Positions 16,583-28,800 of a stretch of DNA of 64,000 nucleotides are shown here, in pieces. The number at the start of each line of letters is the position of its first letter. Position 1 is the stretch's first letter. Made by a program: the position numbers and the translations under genes. The notes under the pieces were generated by a model. It searched no databases, was not told the origin of the DNA, and saw only the letters and a list, made by a program, of their open reading frames with translations. The DNA comes from Bacteroidia bacterium (GTDB lineage Bacteria; Bacteroidota; Bacteroidia; Bacteroidales; Paludibacteraceae), in the NCBI GenBank assembly GCA_021152555.1, contig JAGKVE010000002.1:1-64000 (forward strand), given 5' to 3'.

Positions 16583-19500
16583 TGAGAAAACAGATATACA
16601 TATTGCTGTTTGTTGTATGCCAATGGGTTTTCGCCAATGGTGTATATGGTGCAGCCATTACGATGGCGGACCTTCCGTATTTATGTGATTTTGAGGATGA
16701 TACGGAGAATGCAAACTGGGTACTCAATCCGGCGATTAACACGATTACTACCACTAACGCATGGGTGATTGGGGAGGCGTTGGCTTATACCGGAAACCAG
16801 TCTCTCTACGTATCGCATGACGGCGGTTTGACCAACACCTATGCGGCAACGAACAATGTGCTGATTGCCTATCGTGATATCACGCTGGACCAAGGCGATT
16901 ATGATATCGCGTATGATTGGACGGGACTTGGTAATGGCAAAAAAGGATATATGAAGATTGTGTATGCCAATCGTCCTACCTCAGGAATCAATTGTCTGGG
17001 TAATAGTACCGAGCCGGCATGGGTATCTACGTCTATTAAACTGATGGCGAATAATGACAGTCTGGTTAATGCCGATGCGTGGCGGCATGTCCAGGCGAGG
17101 ATATCCATTCCTAAAGCACAGGCAAATAAAAAGACCACACGTCTGTTCTTTATCTGGATCAACACCTCGGCTACCAAGAACGATAGTCTTACGACTATCG
17201 CCATAGATAATTTCCAGTTGGCGAAAGCATCTCCGAATGATTATCCTAATAATATCCATGTAACGACTACGTTGGGAACGTCCGTTGTCAGCTGGGAGGG
17301 GCAGGCGGAGGAATATGAAGTGATGTACCGCCAAAAAACAGAAGATACTTTCACGGCGCTGCCGGTGACGGGGAATACGGTCACGTTGCCTAACGTGGAT
17401 TATGGCGCATATGAGTTCTGGATTTGCGGCAAGAACGGCGGGGACAAAACGGTCTATACCGTCTTTCCGGTTGTTTACCTCTATGAGACTGATTGCTTCG
17501 ATGCGCTCAATATGTATAATGCCTCGTTCGAGTACGGCAAATGGAAATACCTGAAGAACCAAGGACTGACGAAAGAAATAGCAGGGAATGACCGCGTCGA
17601 TTATGGTCCGACGGATATCCGCAGCCGCCATACTACGCATTTCGATAAAACGGAAATAGACCCGAGGACGATAGTTAAAAGGGGCAAAGATACCATTGCC
17701 TGCCTGCACACGGTACCGCAAGAGGAGTTCGGCTCTGTGCGCCTTGGTAACTGGGGGACAGACTATGAGTACGAGTCTATGATTTTCCATTATACGGTTG
17801 AGTCGCAATCGACGGCGGTGTTGCTGATCCGTTATGCGATGGTACTGGAGAATCCGGACCACCAGGAAACGGAGCAGCCGCGTTTTACATTAGAGGTGCT
17901 TGATAGCAAAGGGGAACCGATAGATGTAGAGTGTGCATCGGTGGATTTCCATGCGCCTACTTCCGCGGAACTGAATGACCCCGAAACGCGGGCGCTATGG
18001 CATACCAATACATGGACCGGCAGCGGAAGAAGCTGTGAGGTTACATGGCAGGATTGGAAAATTATCGGTATCAGTGTTGAGGATTATGTAGGCGAGACGC
18101 TGACTATCAAACTGACATCCTATGACTGTGGTCAGGGTGGGCACTTCGGCTATGCTTATTTCACGATGAATTGCGTGCGCAGCGATGTGGACGGACTGCC
18201 ATGGGGAGAAGGTTCTTCAACCCGTATGTTCACCGCGCCGGAAGGCTTTGACTATGCGTGGTTCAACCGCACGGACAAGCTGTTCAAAGATACGTTGTCG
18301 CAGGATCGTTTCTTCTATGTCAACGAGGCGGATACGAATACCTACTTATGCCATGTGACCTATCCGACCAATGCGAAGTGCGGCTATTGGTTTGATGCAA
18401 GCGCCAAACCGCATAATACGAAAGCGGAACTGGACTGGCGGTGGGAGCCGGAGAACTGCGTGAATGGATATCGCTGGTGGAATAGATGCCATGTGATGCT
18501 GACCAACCAGCTGAACGGGGAGGTCGAACATCGCTATGACAAACAGCTTGAGAACTGTTACCTGATAGCCGAGGATGGCACAGAGACGCTGATTGGCTAT
18601 GACGATAACGGGTTCTATGTGCCGGTGCCGGACGAAGGGGGAACGCTTCGGTTTGGAGTGCGGACGGGTATCTATGTGAATAAAGAATTGTATGCCGATA
18701 CGGCGTGGTATGAGTTTGATATACCTGCAATAGGTCCGATAGAGACGCATCTGTATGATTCGGTATGTCGCGGCGAGTCAGTTGTCTTTCCGGAAGGCTC
18801 GCATGACAAGTACTCGGATGGCGGCATATATGCGGATAGTCTTATCTCGGCTGTCACGGGGTGCGACAGCGTGGTGCTGCTCCATCTCCATGTGCATGAG
18901 CCGCGGGAGGTGAAAGCCTTTGATACCATATGTATAGGCAGCACCTATAGTTTCGGCGGACGTTTTATCTCGTCGCCGGGTATCTATACAAGTCTGTTCG
19001 TGAGCCGCGAGACAGGATGCGACAGTGTAGTGACGCTGCAACTGTTCCAGGCCCCGTCGCCCCGTGTCTCGCTCCGTGAGCATCAGTTATGCGCTGACCA
19101 GCCTCTGCTCTTCGCTGTTGAAGATGCGCTCTATACGGATAGCATGCAGATTCGCGTTGATGGCGATGTGGCTGTGAGCAAGTGGCTGCATACCGGGACG
19201 GCAGAGGTCGCGCTGCCATTATCCAACACCGACGTGGGAACCCATGAGGCGGTGGTGCAGTTCTATCTGCCATGGTGCGAGACCGTCTGGACGGATACGC
19301 TCCAATACGGTATCAGCCTGGCGAGCAGTCTGATAGAACTACACTGGACGGATATGCTCTCTTTCCTCTCGCCGGACTATAACGGCGGACTGACTTTTGC
19401 TTCCTATCAATGGTATCAGGACGGGGTGGCGATAGAAGGCGCAACGCAGTCGTATTATTATGACCCGTCTATGCGTATGGATACGGAGTATAGCGTACGT

Positions 19501-19689
19501 GTGACTATGGCGGATGGCAGCGAAGCATGGGTATGTCCGTTTACGCCGGCAGAGGTAGCCCGCACACAGGGGATAGGAGACGTCAATGGCAGCAATAAGG
19601 CGCGCAAAATATTGCGCAACGGACAAATCCGGATTATAGTCAATGGTTCCGAGTTTGATATACTCGGCCGAGAGATGACCGAGAGATGA
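16582..19689 (+). CDS. Large secreted surface protein, paralogue A
   Basis: This 1035-residue protein begins with a signal peptide (MRKQIYILLFVVCQWVFANGVYG). An N-terminal MAM/cleaved-adhesin-like module starts at LPYLCDFEDDTENANW. An Fn3-like segment follows, then a long region conserved with the next gene (SRHTTHF, VLLIRYAMVLENP, GHFGYAYFTMNC). Two GCDS-VV repeats lie near the C-terminus (TGCDSVVLLHLHV, TGCDSVVTLQLF), followed by YQWYQDG-VAIEGA. The end is the short module ILRNGQIRIIVNGSEFDILG rather than a classical T9SS tail. No catalytic motif is recognised. The start at 16582 overlaps the previous stop by one base; ATG at 16567 is an alternative. Confidence 0.8.
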   Translation: MRKQIYILLFVVCQWVFANGVYGAAITMADLPYLCDFEDDTENANWVLNPAINTITTTNAWVIGEALAYTGNQSLYVSHDGGLTNTYAATNNVLIAYRDITLDQGDYDIAYDWTGLGNGKKGYMKIVYANRPTSGINCLGNSTEPAWVSTSIKLMANNDSLVNADAWRHVQARISIPKAQANKKTTRLFFIWINTSATKNDSLTTIAIDNFQLAKASPNDYPNNIHVTTTLGTSVVSWEGQAEEYEVMYRQKTEDTFTALPVTGNTVTLPNVDYGAYEFWICGKNGGDKTVYTVFPVVYLYETDCFDALNMYNASFEYGKWKYLKNQGLTKEIAGNDRVDYGPTDIRSRHTTHFDKTEIDPRTIVKRGKDTIACLHTVPQEEFGSVRLGNWGTDYEYESMIFHYTVESQSTAVLLIRYAMVLENPDHQETEQPRFTLEVLDSKGEPIDVECASVDFHAPTSAELNDPETRALWHTNTWTGSGRSCEVTWQDWKIIGISVEDYVGETLTIKLTSYDCGQGGHFGYAYFTMNCVRSDVDGLPWGEGSSTRMFTAPEGFDYAWFNRTDKLFKDTLSQDRFFYVNEADTNTYLCHVTYPTNAKCGYWFDASAKPHNTKAELDWRWEPENCVNGYRWWNRCHVMLTNQLNGEVEHRYDKQLENCYLIAEDGTETLIGYDDNGFYVPVPDEGGTLRFGVRTGIYVNKELYADTAWYEFDIPAIGPIETHLYDSVCRGESVVFPEGSHDKYSDGGIYADSLISAVTGCDSVVLLHLHVHEPREVKAFDTICIGSTYSFGGRFISSPGIYTSLFVSRETGCDSVVTLQLFQAPSPRVSLREHQLCADQPLLFAVEDALYTDSMQIRVDGDVAVSKWLHTGTAEVALPLSNTDVGTHEAVVQFYLPWCETVWTDTLQYGISLASSLIELHWTDMLSFLSPDYNGGLTFASYQWYQDGVAIEGATQSYYYDPSMRMDTEYSVRVTMADGSEAWVCPFTPAEVARTQGIGDVNGSNKARKILRNGQIRIIVNGSEFDILGREMTER

Positions 19690-19701
19690 CCGAGAGATGA
19701 G
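19669..19701. repeat. Three 11-bp repeats across the gene junction
   Basis: CGAGAGATGAC occurs at 19669 and 19680 and CGAGAGATGAG at 19691. Each unit carries ATGA. The stop of paralogue A and one possible start of paralogue B lie in successive units, so a change in copy number would shift the reading frame at the junction. Confidence 0.8.
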
Positions 19702-19711
19702 CGAGAAAATT

Positions 19712-22700
19712 ATGAAACGTTTATTCTACATATGGATGATGGTGATGGTTGCCGGAAGACTGGCAGCCCAGTTGCCGCATAGTTATTATTGTGATTTTGA
19801 GAGCGAAGCGGAGAATGCGCTTTGGACGCTGAATAAGCCGAAGAATGAGAACTCTACATGGCTCAACCAATGGTATATAGGCGGTGCTGTCGCATCGCTT
19901 GGAGAGAAATCGATGTATATCTCTCCCAATGCAGGAGCTGCTGCGGGCTACCAAAAGGGCCAGTCGCGTATCATGATTGCCTGGCGGGAACTGACGATGG
20001 AAGCCGGCAGGTATGATCTGGCGTTCGATTGGATGTGCGGAGGTGACTCCACGCGCGCGACATTGCTGGTAGGATGGGTGCCGGAGGAGCGTTTCGGCGA
20101 TATGGTATGCGCCCTGAGCGATGACTACAAAGCCCGGGAATGGATTGCGGATAATATGCTTGCGTTTGGCAGGAACGGCCTGCTTACCGGTGGTTCGGTG
20201 TGGACACACGCGGTGGATACGCTCCGTTCGGATGGTACGCCCCACCGGCTGGTGTTCATGTTCGTCTATAGCTCTGCTGCGCAACTGGTACAACCCGGAC
20301 CGTGCGTGGATAATATACAGCTATGCCGTAATAACTGTGGCGTGCCGACGGATATGAAGGTCTCTAAAAACGACCGCACGGCTACGCTCGACTGGCAATC
20401 CGAAGGAGAGTCTTTCAATGTCCGTCTGCACCGGATGGGGGATAATCAGGCGGCGGTACTCTATGGCATCAACCAAAAAACGGTATCCACCACATTGCAG
20501 GAAGGCGTCTATGATATCCAGATACAGGTCATATGCCAGGGGGACACCAGCGTTTGGTATAATTTCCCGACGGCGTTCATTTATACTACCAAGTGCTTTG
20601 ATTATTTGGATTTGACGGACGAGCGCTGCCTGTACTCGGCAGAGACGGCTTCCGATTACCATAATAATGACGGTCTGGTGCAGCCCGGTAGGATTGACTA
20701 TGGCTTCACCTCAATGATGAGCCGTCATACAATCCATTACCATCCGGAGGAGTATGATGCGCGTACGCGGGGAAGTGTGGATAGCGAGGGGAATGCAGTC
20801 CCGATGCTCAAAACTGTGCCGGACGGAGCATTGGCATCCGTGCGTATTGGCAGTTGGGAGAAAACGGCGCGCGTGGCACGCATAGAGTATGATTTTACGG
20901 TGGATGCCAAGGAGGCAAGTGTGCTCATGCTCCAATATGCGATGGTGCTGCAATCATCCGGACACGAAGAGGGCGCACGTCCGCGTCTGACCATAGATAT
21001 TGTGGATGCAGAAACAGGAAATGCGCTAAGCCCTTGTACTACAGTCGATTTGGCGGCACAGACATCCGGAGACGGTTGGTATCGCGTGCCGATGGATCCT
21101 ATTAAAGAGACGGACCAGGATGTATGCTGGCGCGACTGGACAACTCTTGGGCTCAATCTCGCCGACCATGACGGCAAGCATGTCAAAGTGAGAATAACGG
21201 CTTTGGGCTGTACGGCTTCCATTCACTATGGCTATGCCTATTTCACCCTGACATGTACCTCGGGTAAGATACAGGGCATCCAGTGCGGCTGGACACCTAC
21301 GAACGAGTTCATTGCGCCGGAAGGCTTCAATTACAGATGGTATCTGTTGGAGAACCCCTCTGTCACGCTCAGCAAGGAACGTGTCTATCCTGTCGATTAC
21401 CGCGATATACGGGATTATGCAGTGGATGTGACCTATAAATCCGACCCGGGCTGCGGCTTTACGCTGACCGCCAATGCCATTCCCCGGTTCCCGATTCCCG
21501 AGGCGACCTATAAGATTGAGCAACGCGACTGCGGCAACTGGCTTACGTTTACCAATACGAGCCATATCCGCACGCGCAACTGGATGACGGGCGAGCAAAT
21601 AGAGACACCTTTCCCGCCCGAGTACCTGCTGTGGGATTTTGGCGGATATGTACCATCCGAGTATGCGGACGGGCATACTACATGGGCTCCGGCGTTCCGT
21701 TTGCCCGATGAAGAGACAGACCTGCATTTCCGCTTGTTTGCAGGCGTAGGGCTTTGTGATAGCGTGCAGCATATCTATATCCATGTGCCGGCGGTCGGAC
21801 CGGAGACTATAGAGGAGACTGTCCAGCGGTGCGAAGGAGACTTATTCCGCTATAACGGTAAGTATTACCAGTCGGATGCAACCATCACGGATAAGGGCTA
21901 TAATCGCGCCGGATGTGACAGCACGCATATCATCTATCTGCGTTATGTGGACGCTATCCGCGATACGATAGAGGCTACTATCCCGGAGGGAGAGACGTAT
22001 GTATTGGGAACGCAGCGGCTCACGCAGTCCGGCGAATATACGGAGTCTTTCACCGGCAAAGCGGGGTGTGACAGTATTGTGCTGCTGAGGCTGACTGTCG
22101 TGCAGCCGTTGGTGATGGAGATAGTGTCCGTTGAGAACCCCTGTCCGGAGGATGTCTCTTTCCTTATAGAAACGCACGCGCGTAAGGGAACGCCGGATTA
22201 TTATAAACTGCAATTCGATGAGGCCGGCTTTGCCGTCGGGTTTATACCGCAGTCGGATAGCCTGCGAGGAGGTGCCGATAACACCATTGAGGTGATGATG
22301 CCCGATGGCGTAAAACCGGGCTATTACGCGTTTGCGATTACGTTTGACAGCAAGTCGAACGGCAAGGCGGAAGCGAAAGGAGAACTGATGGTCTATTACC
22401 CGGCTTCGCTTATCCAGCAGCGATGGGATGATGTGCTCGGTATCCTTAATTCGGAGTATAACAGCGGATATGATTTCCGCGAGTTCCAATGGTACCGGAA
22501 CGATGTGGCTATAGATGGGGCCACAGAGCCGTACCTCTATGAGCCGGATAAACTGCGTCCCGGGGATGCGTATAGCGTTGAACTCAAGCAACCAGGCGAG
22601 GAACGAAGCCTGCGTACCTGCGCATATATAGTGCCGGCTCCTGCTGCAGCACCGCAGGCCGTACAGCAGAAAGTACTGCGTGACGGACGGCTGGTCATCA

Positions 22701-22756
22701 TCGTCGGCGATAGCGCATACAATGCACAGGGACAAAAAATAACCAATCACAAATAA
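19712..22756 (+). CDS. Large secreted surface protein, paralogue B
   Basis: This 1014-residue tandem paralogue of the preceding protein has a signal peptide (MKRLFYIWMMVMVAGRLAAQ), then YYCDFESEAENALW, an Fn3-like part and a shared core (MSRHTIHY, VLMLQYAMVLQSSG, IHYGYAYFTLTC). GCDS repeats follow (AGCDSTHIIYLRY, AGCDSIVLLRLTV), then FQWYRND-VAIDGA. It ends with the short module VLRDGRLVIIVGDSAYNAQG followed by ITNHK. These last residues are encoded by the start of the AATCACA heptamer array, which appears to have written the final codons. The start at 19712 is preferred; ATG at 19697 is in frame. The function is unknown; attachment or binding at the surface is plausible. Confidence 0.8.
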   Translation: MKRLFYIWMMVMVAGRLAAQLPHSYYCDFESEAENALWTLNKPKNENSTWLNQWYIGGAVASLGEKSMYISPNAGAAAGYQKGQSRIMIAWRELTMEAGRYDLAFDWMCGGDSTRATLLVGWVPEERFGDMVCALSDDYKAREWIADNMLAFGRNGLLTGGSVWTHAVDTLRSDGTPHRLVFMFVYSSAAQLVQPGPCVDNIQLCRNNCGVPTDMKVSKNDRTATLDWQSEGESFNVRLHRMGDNQAAVLYGINQKTVSTTLQEGVYDIQIQVICQGDTSVWYNFPTAFIYTTKCFDYLDLTDERCLYSAETASDYHNNDGLVQPGRIDYGFTSMMSRHTIHYHPEEYDARTRGSVDSEGNAVPMLKTVPDGALASVRIGSWEKTARVARIEYDFTVDAKEASVLMLQYAMVLQSSGHEEGARPRLTIDIVDAETGNALSPCTTVDLAAQTSGDGWYRVPMDPIKETDQDVCWRDWTTLGLNLADHDGKHVKVRITALGCTASIHYGYAYFTLTCTSGKIQGIQCGWTPTNEFIAPEGFNYRWYLLENPSVTLSKERVYPVDYRDIRDYAVDVTYKSDPGCGFTLTANAIPRFPIPEATYKIEQRDCGNWLTFTNTSHIRTRNWMTGEQIETPFPPEYLLWDFGGYVPSEYADGHTTWAPAFRLPDEETDLHFRLFAGVGLCDSVQHIYIHVPAVGPETIEETVQRCEGDLFRYNGKYYQSDATITDKGYNRAGCDSTHIIYLRYVDAIRDTIEATIPEGETYVLGTQRLTQSGEYTESFTGKAGCDSIVLLRLTVVQPLVMEIVSVENPCPEDVSFLIETHARKGTPDYYKLQFDEAGFAVGFIPQSDSLRGGADNTIEVMMPDGVKPGYYAFAITFDSKSNGKAEAKGELMVYYPASLIQQRWDDVLGILNSEYNSGYDFREFQWYRNDVAIDGATEPYLYEPDKLRPGDAYSVELKQPGEERSLRTCAYIVPAPAAAPQAVQQKVLRDGRLVIIVGDSAYNAQGQKITNHK

Positions 22757-22803
22757 CCAATCACAAATCACCAATCACAAATCACCAATCACAAATCACA
22801 AAT
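22741..22803. repeat. Heptamer array between surface-protein genes
   Basis: Four 14-bp units, each two heptamers (AACCAATCACAAAT-like), occupy 22741-22796 and a partial unit ends at 22803. The array begins inside the last codons of paralogue B and fills most of the gap to the next gene. The heptamer AATCACC recurs at 33939-33969. Confidence 0.85.
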
Positions 22804-22850
22804 ACTACACGTATTAGTCAACAATATTTATTAACCAAAACAAACAACTT

Positions 22851-25800
22851 ATGAAACGATTATTTCCACGTTGTATGATGCTGCTTGCGCTGCTTGTAAT
22901 GGGCGTAGTTACAGCATTCGCACAGAAGTCTGTGCTCAACGAGAGTTTCGAGAGCGGTACATTACCGTCAGGTTGGACTACAGCCGGCTCTTACTGGCAG
23001 TTCAGCGCCAACAAGGCGCAGTTCAATGGCGCGTTTGAGAATGCAGCGGACACGCTGGTTACGCCGGTAGTCAGCCTGAACGAACTGACTAATGTGCCGA
23101 CAGTAACGCTTGCCTACAGCCTTCCGGCTAACGGAAGCTATGTGAACACGCTTCAGGTTCTCTACCGCGAGACGGAACAGAGTGCTTGGGCGGAGTTGAC
23201 AACCCTCAATGAGGCGGCTGAAGATGCTGTCTTGTCGCAAGCACTGCCGGCAGGCCTTAGTAGTGTCCAGATTGGTATTGCTGTTGCGTATAAGCTGGGC
23301 GGTATTACCTATCTCTCCAATGTGCGTATCGCCAACAAAGCGGAAGCAACCGCTGCTCCGACAGGCTTGCACTGTGAGAATCTGACCACAACGAGCGTGA
23401 CGCTTTGGTGGGATGCATCCAAAAGCCAGGAGTTTGAGCAATACAATGTGAAAGTGAGTACCACTAAACTGGATGACCCGTCCAATGCCGAAGGCGATGT
23501 GCTGGACCGAGTAGGATGGAGTCTGACGGATGAGTTCTATGAACTGGCTAACTTGACGCCGAATACGGATTACTGGCTTTACGTGCAGTATGACTGCGGG
23601 TATGGCGACCTGTCTCCTTGGGCGGAATGGTATTTCAAGACACCGTGCGAAGCAATCAGCGCACCCTTCTATGAAGATTTCGAGGACGAACTGTCCGGCT
23701 GCTATGCGATTGCGAAGGACGGCACTGCGGATGTTTCATCGGAATATCCGTATAATAGTACACGCTCGTTTAAGTTTGTAGGCACTAAAGGAAAGAACAA
23801 CTATCTCTTCTTGCCGGAGCTGAACGGGGATGCGAAGAATTATCAGGTATCGTTCATGGCGGCTGCCCAAGAGAGCGGCAATACGTACGCACGTACTATA
23901 ACAGTAGGTGTAGCTACCGATCAAAAAGCAGAGTCTTTCGCGGAAGTAGCTACATTCGATCTGCCAAAGGGACGTACATGGGAGAATATCATTGTCAGCC
24001 TCAAGGGCTATGCCGGAACAGGTAAGTATATTGCTTTCCGGGTAGGTAACGCGGATAAAGAGAACCGTCTCTTTATTGACGATATCCGTATTGAGGCGGC
24101 ATCGTCCTGCCCGAAGCCGATGTTTGTGCAGGTTTCGGAGATTACGCCGAATAGTGCCAAACTGGCATGGACCAAGACAGGTAACGAGACAGAGTGGAAC
24201 CTTGTCCTTTCTACCAAACCCCTCAATGACCCGGAGGATATCGAACCGGATGCAGCGAAAGGTGAGTTTGCAGGGTCTATCTCTGCCAACCCATATACAT
24301 TGTCAAACCTGCTGCCGAATACCACCTACTATGCATATCTGCAAGCAGGCTGCGGCTCCAGCGAGTGGACGAGTGCCGTTGAGTTCAAGACCGCACGCGA
24401 GGTGACATATCCGTATAGCGAACATTTCGACCGTATGGATCCGGAACTCTACACGAATAATACGGCTGCTATACCGAATGGTTGGGTAATGGACGACCGT
24501 GGCAACAATAGTGCGAATGCCAGCTATTACGACAAACAATATACAAGAGACACCTATCGTCCGTATGTAACGACTGTTCAAAACCATGAGGCAACGGCGT
24601 ATGTGAAGGCTTCGCTTTTGCTGAAAGGTACCAGCGGCACAGCGGCTACTTCTACCAACTATACCTCTATCGCCATCGCTCCGGCTATGCCGGAACCGGT
24701 CAATACGATGATGGTGACTTTCTGGGCATATTCTTCGGCGGCGCAAACCCTGAAAGTAGGTGTGGCTAACACCCAGACTAACGACCTGCCGCAAGGCGAA
24801 CAGCTTGGCGCAAATATCACCGAGGTAGGTGAAGCGGCTATTACCGGCGGCAGCGAGTGGAAGCAATACAAAGTGCTCCTGACCGGCTATACCGGCACAG
24901 GACGTTACATCGCTTTCTATCTCAAACCCGGCACTTCTACCCCCTCTGTCTATATTGACGACATTGAGATTGATGACGCACCGGATTGCAATGCCGTTTC
25001 TACGGTTACAGCTGAGGCTACCGGTATTGACAAGGCTACGGTTGAATGGACGGACGCATCGAAATCCACCTCTTGGACGATCAAAGTCAGCTCCACGGAG
25101 ATTGATCCTGCCTCGGCTGATGGTGACATCGTGGCGGCGCAAACAGTCAACGCCAAGAACTACAACCTCACCGGTCTCGCAATGGGGCAGACCTATTACA
25201 TCTATGTCAGCCCGACTTGCGGTGATATGTGGAAGAGCACAAGTGTGACTACCCTCGTCGGTCTCCAAGTGCCGTACTACAATGACTTTACGGATGAGAC
25301 GACAGGTGCTAATGCGAACCGTGGTCCGAAGAACTGGACGTTGGGTTATACCTATACCGATAGTCCGAGTGCTACATCTTCAAATTGGCCGTACGTCAAT
25401 ACAACGGCTTGGACAAATGCACCGGCTGATGTGGTGAAGAATAGTGTGTACTTCAAAAATACTACTACTGCATCTGCTCAATTCCCATATGCAATCATGC
25501 CGGAATTGCTGAACGGCAATGTGAAGGACATGAAAATAGGATTCTATGCGTATTGGAACAATGCGAAACCTTCGAGTCCCGCTAACTACGCATGTGTGAA
25601 CGACAAATATTATGGCGTATTGAAAATAGGTGTGGTTAATAGCTCCGCTGATATCAATAAGACGAATAAATATACCAAAGTTACGGAAGTAGCTGCTATT
25701 CGTTGTAAAGAACCTAAGGCTGCTGAATACTTTGTGGTAGATATGTCATCCTATGCAGGTTCCGGCAAATACATTGTATTCTATCAAGATACGGCGAAGA

Positions 25801-28800
25801 ACAATTACATGATGATAGACAACCTCACCATCTCTTTGGCTACAGACCCGCAGCCGGTAACGGATGTAGAGGCTTCGGAGATGACCCAGACAGGTGCTAA
25901 ACTGACTTGGACTGAGAACGGTAAGGCTGCCAAGTGGGAAGTTCGCGTGTTTGACGCTGTACAGGAAGATCCTGCAGCCGGAACACCAGCATTCAGTGCT
26001 ACCGTTACGGAGAAGCAGGCTACGGTTTCCGGTTTAAACCACTCTACGCAGTATTACGCTTATGTTCGTTCTGTGCAAGACAACGGCAACGGCGCATGGG
26101 GTAGTACTTCCTTCTACTCCGAGTGCGGTGCATGGGCAGTTCCGTTCTATGAGGACTTCAATAACTATGCTACCGGTGGAACGACCAACAACACGCTCCA
26201 TCCCTGTTATAGCGTAGCGCACTCTACTGCAAGCACCTATCCGTATGTGCGTGGATACACAGGTCCTTCAACCTACCATGAGTCCAAGTCGAACCTGTTC
26301 TACATGACTGCCGGAACAAAGAAAGTTTGTCAGGTAGAGTTCCCTAAACTGAATGCACCGGTTAATACGCTTCAGTTGGAGGTAGAGGCACAGGCATATT
26401 CGTCATATGCAGGTGCAAAATACATCACGTTCTTCGGTGTAGTAACATCGGATGGCACATTCCACGAAGTAGCGCAACGAACCAGTAGCGCACAGAAAAT
26501 TTGGGAACCGTGGGTGGTTGATTTCAGTGGCTATACAGGCGATGATGGAGTAATTGCTATCCGTCTTGACCCGGCTATGGCAGCTACTGCAAGCGGTACA
26601 ACGGCAACTACACAATATATCTTCTTGGAGAACGTCAAGATTAGTACTATCCCTGTCTGCAAGCAGATTCAATCAGCAGATATGGAGGCTACCAATATTG
26701 ACTCCATCTCGGCTATAATTTCTTGGCCCGCTGCTGAAGCAAGCCAGTGGAACCTCAAAGTAAGTACCAAGGAACTGGATGACCCCGATGCAGAGACAGC
26801 CGATGTATTTGATGACGCTATGACCACCAATTCAAAGGCTTTGGCTGATCTGGAAGGTAATACGAACTACTATGTATATGTTCAGACCGTTCGCCCCGAC
26901 AAAGAGTGTGTCGGTGATTGGAGCCGCGTCTTCAAGTTCAAGACCCTCTGCAAGAAACAAACCTTCCCCTATGAGGAGGACTTCGAGGGCTATCCTACCG
27001 GCTCCGGTAGTTTGCCGGATTGCGCAACGCTGAGCGGACAGACAACGGATCACTCCTATGTAACTACACGTGGTACGGACAATCAAGCCCTCAATCTCCG
27101 TCAGGTTACGAAGGATTATAACAACTACTTCGCTTTCCCGGCATTGTCTGTAGATAGTGTGAAACGGCTGCAACTCAGTATGCAAGTAGCTCCGGATGGT
27201 ACAACGGCAACGAACTACTACTATTACGAAGTAGGTGTGATGACCGACCCGAATGATCCGAGTACCTTTGTTTCTATAGCGTATGACTCTGTACAAGGTG
27301 CAGCGAACTATCCGTTCTCTGACAAGATGTACACCTTTGAAGGATATACTGGTGATGAACATGGTAATTTCGGTACCTATATAGCGCTCAAACCGTTAAA
27401 ATATGCTACCTCAACAAATGCGAATGCGGGTGCCGGAAATGTCTATATCGACAATGTCACCATCGACTTTATCGAGACTTGCTTCAAGCCTGTTGACTTG
27501 ACAAGCGAGATCGGCATTGATACGGTTAAGCTGTCCTGGAATTCGGAGAACGAAGGTGCATCTTATCTTGTACGTGTCTTTGGCGACAAAGATGCTAATC
27601 CTGAAACGGCTACTCCGTTGGCAGAAACGACTGTTACCGATAAAGAGGCGGTTATCCGCGGACTGACAGGTAACACTACCTACTATGCGTACGTACAGGC
27701 GCTCTGCTCGGCTTCCGACAAGAGCAAATGGAGCTCCGTTTATCAGTTCAAGACCGAGTGCCCGGAGACGCGTGCTCTTCCGTACGAGGAAGGCTTCGAT
27801 GGCGATACCGACCCGTTGACTGACTACTGCTGGACCAGTTTCAAGATTCAGGGATCTTCGGCTTGCACCACAGATTATCTGGCAAAAGCATCCACTTATG
27901 CGAAGAAGGATGGTACGCGTGGTTTATATCTGCAATATACAACCGTGGATGAACATGCAGGCGGAAATTGTGTGGGCACACACCGTTCGGCTGCCATTAC
28001 TCCCGAATTGGATGTAGAGAGTTTGAAGCAAGTGTTGCTCTATTTTGATATCAAATCGTACTCTACTACAATAAAAGCCGCCGTTAAGATTGAGGCAGTT
28101 TCCGATGAGACAATGGATGCCGAGGCTATCTATGTTACTACGATTGAGAATGTTGGCAACTCTTGGCAGAAAGCGTATGTGAATTTGTCACAACTTTACA
28201 CATCTGTTCAGCCGTTTAAACGTCTGCGTTTCTCGACTACTACAGCAACATCTGCTTATATCGATAATCTCGTCATAACCAATGACTTGAATGTTGTTCT
28301 GCCGGTTGAGGACCTCAAGCTGAGCATGGTAACGGAGAATACGGCGAAGTTCTCGTTCGTAGAGTACACCCCGTCTGTTACCGAATGGCAAGTAGCGTAT
28401 GTACCTGCCGGTGGTGACATTGCAGATGCAACGATCCTAACGATAGACACGAAGGAATACACCCTCACCGGTCTTGCTGTCAACACTTCCTACGACATCT
28501 ATGTCCGTGGCAACGTAGAAGGCGATGAGTGGGTAGGCCCGATTACGGCGACTACCATTCAGACCCCGGCTCCGCTGCCGCTCATCACAGGATTTGAGGA
28601 TGATGCAGATAAATGGGTAATTTATAAGACGAAAACCGTACAAGGCGATCCGTATCCTAACTTCTTTATCGTTGGCGAGGCTGATAGTTGTGGTGCTACG
28701 GGTGAAAAGGCATTGTTCATTACGAATGATAGTATTTCGTATGCTTATCATACCAAGGATGCACAAGGTGAAATTGGATTCTCGAATGTTTGGGCGACAC

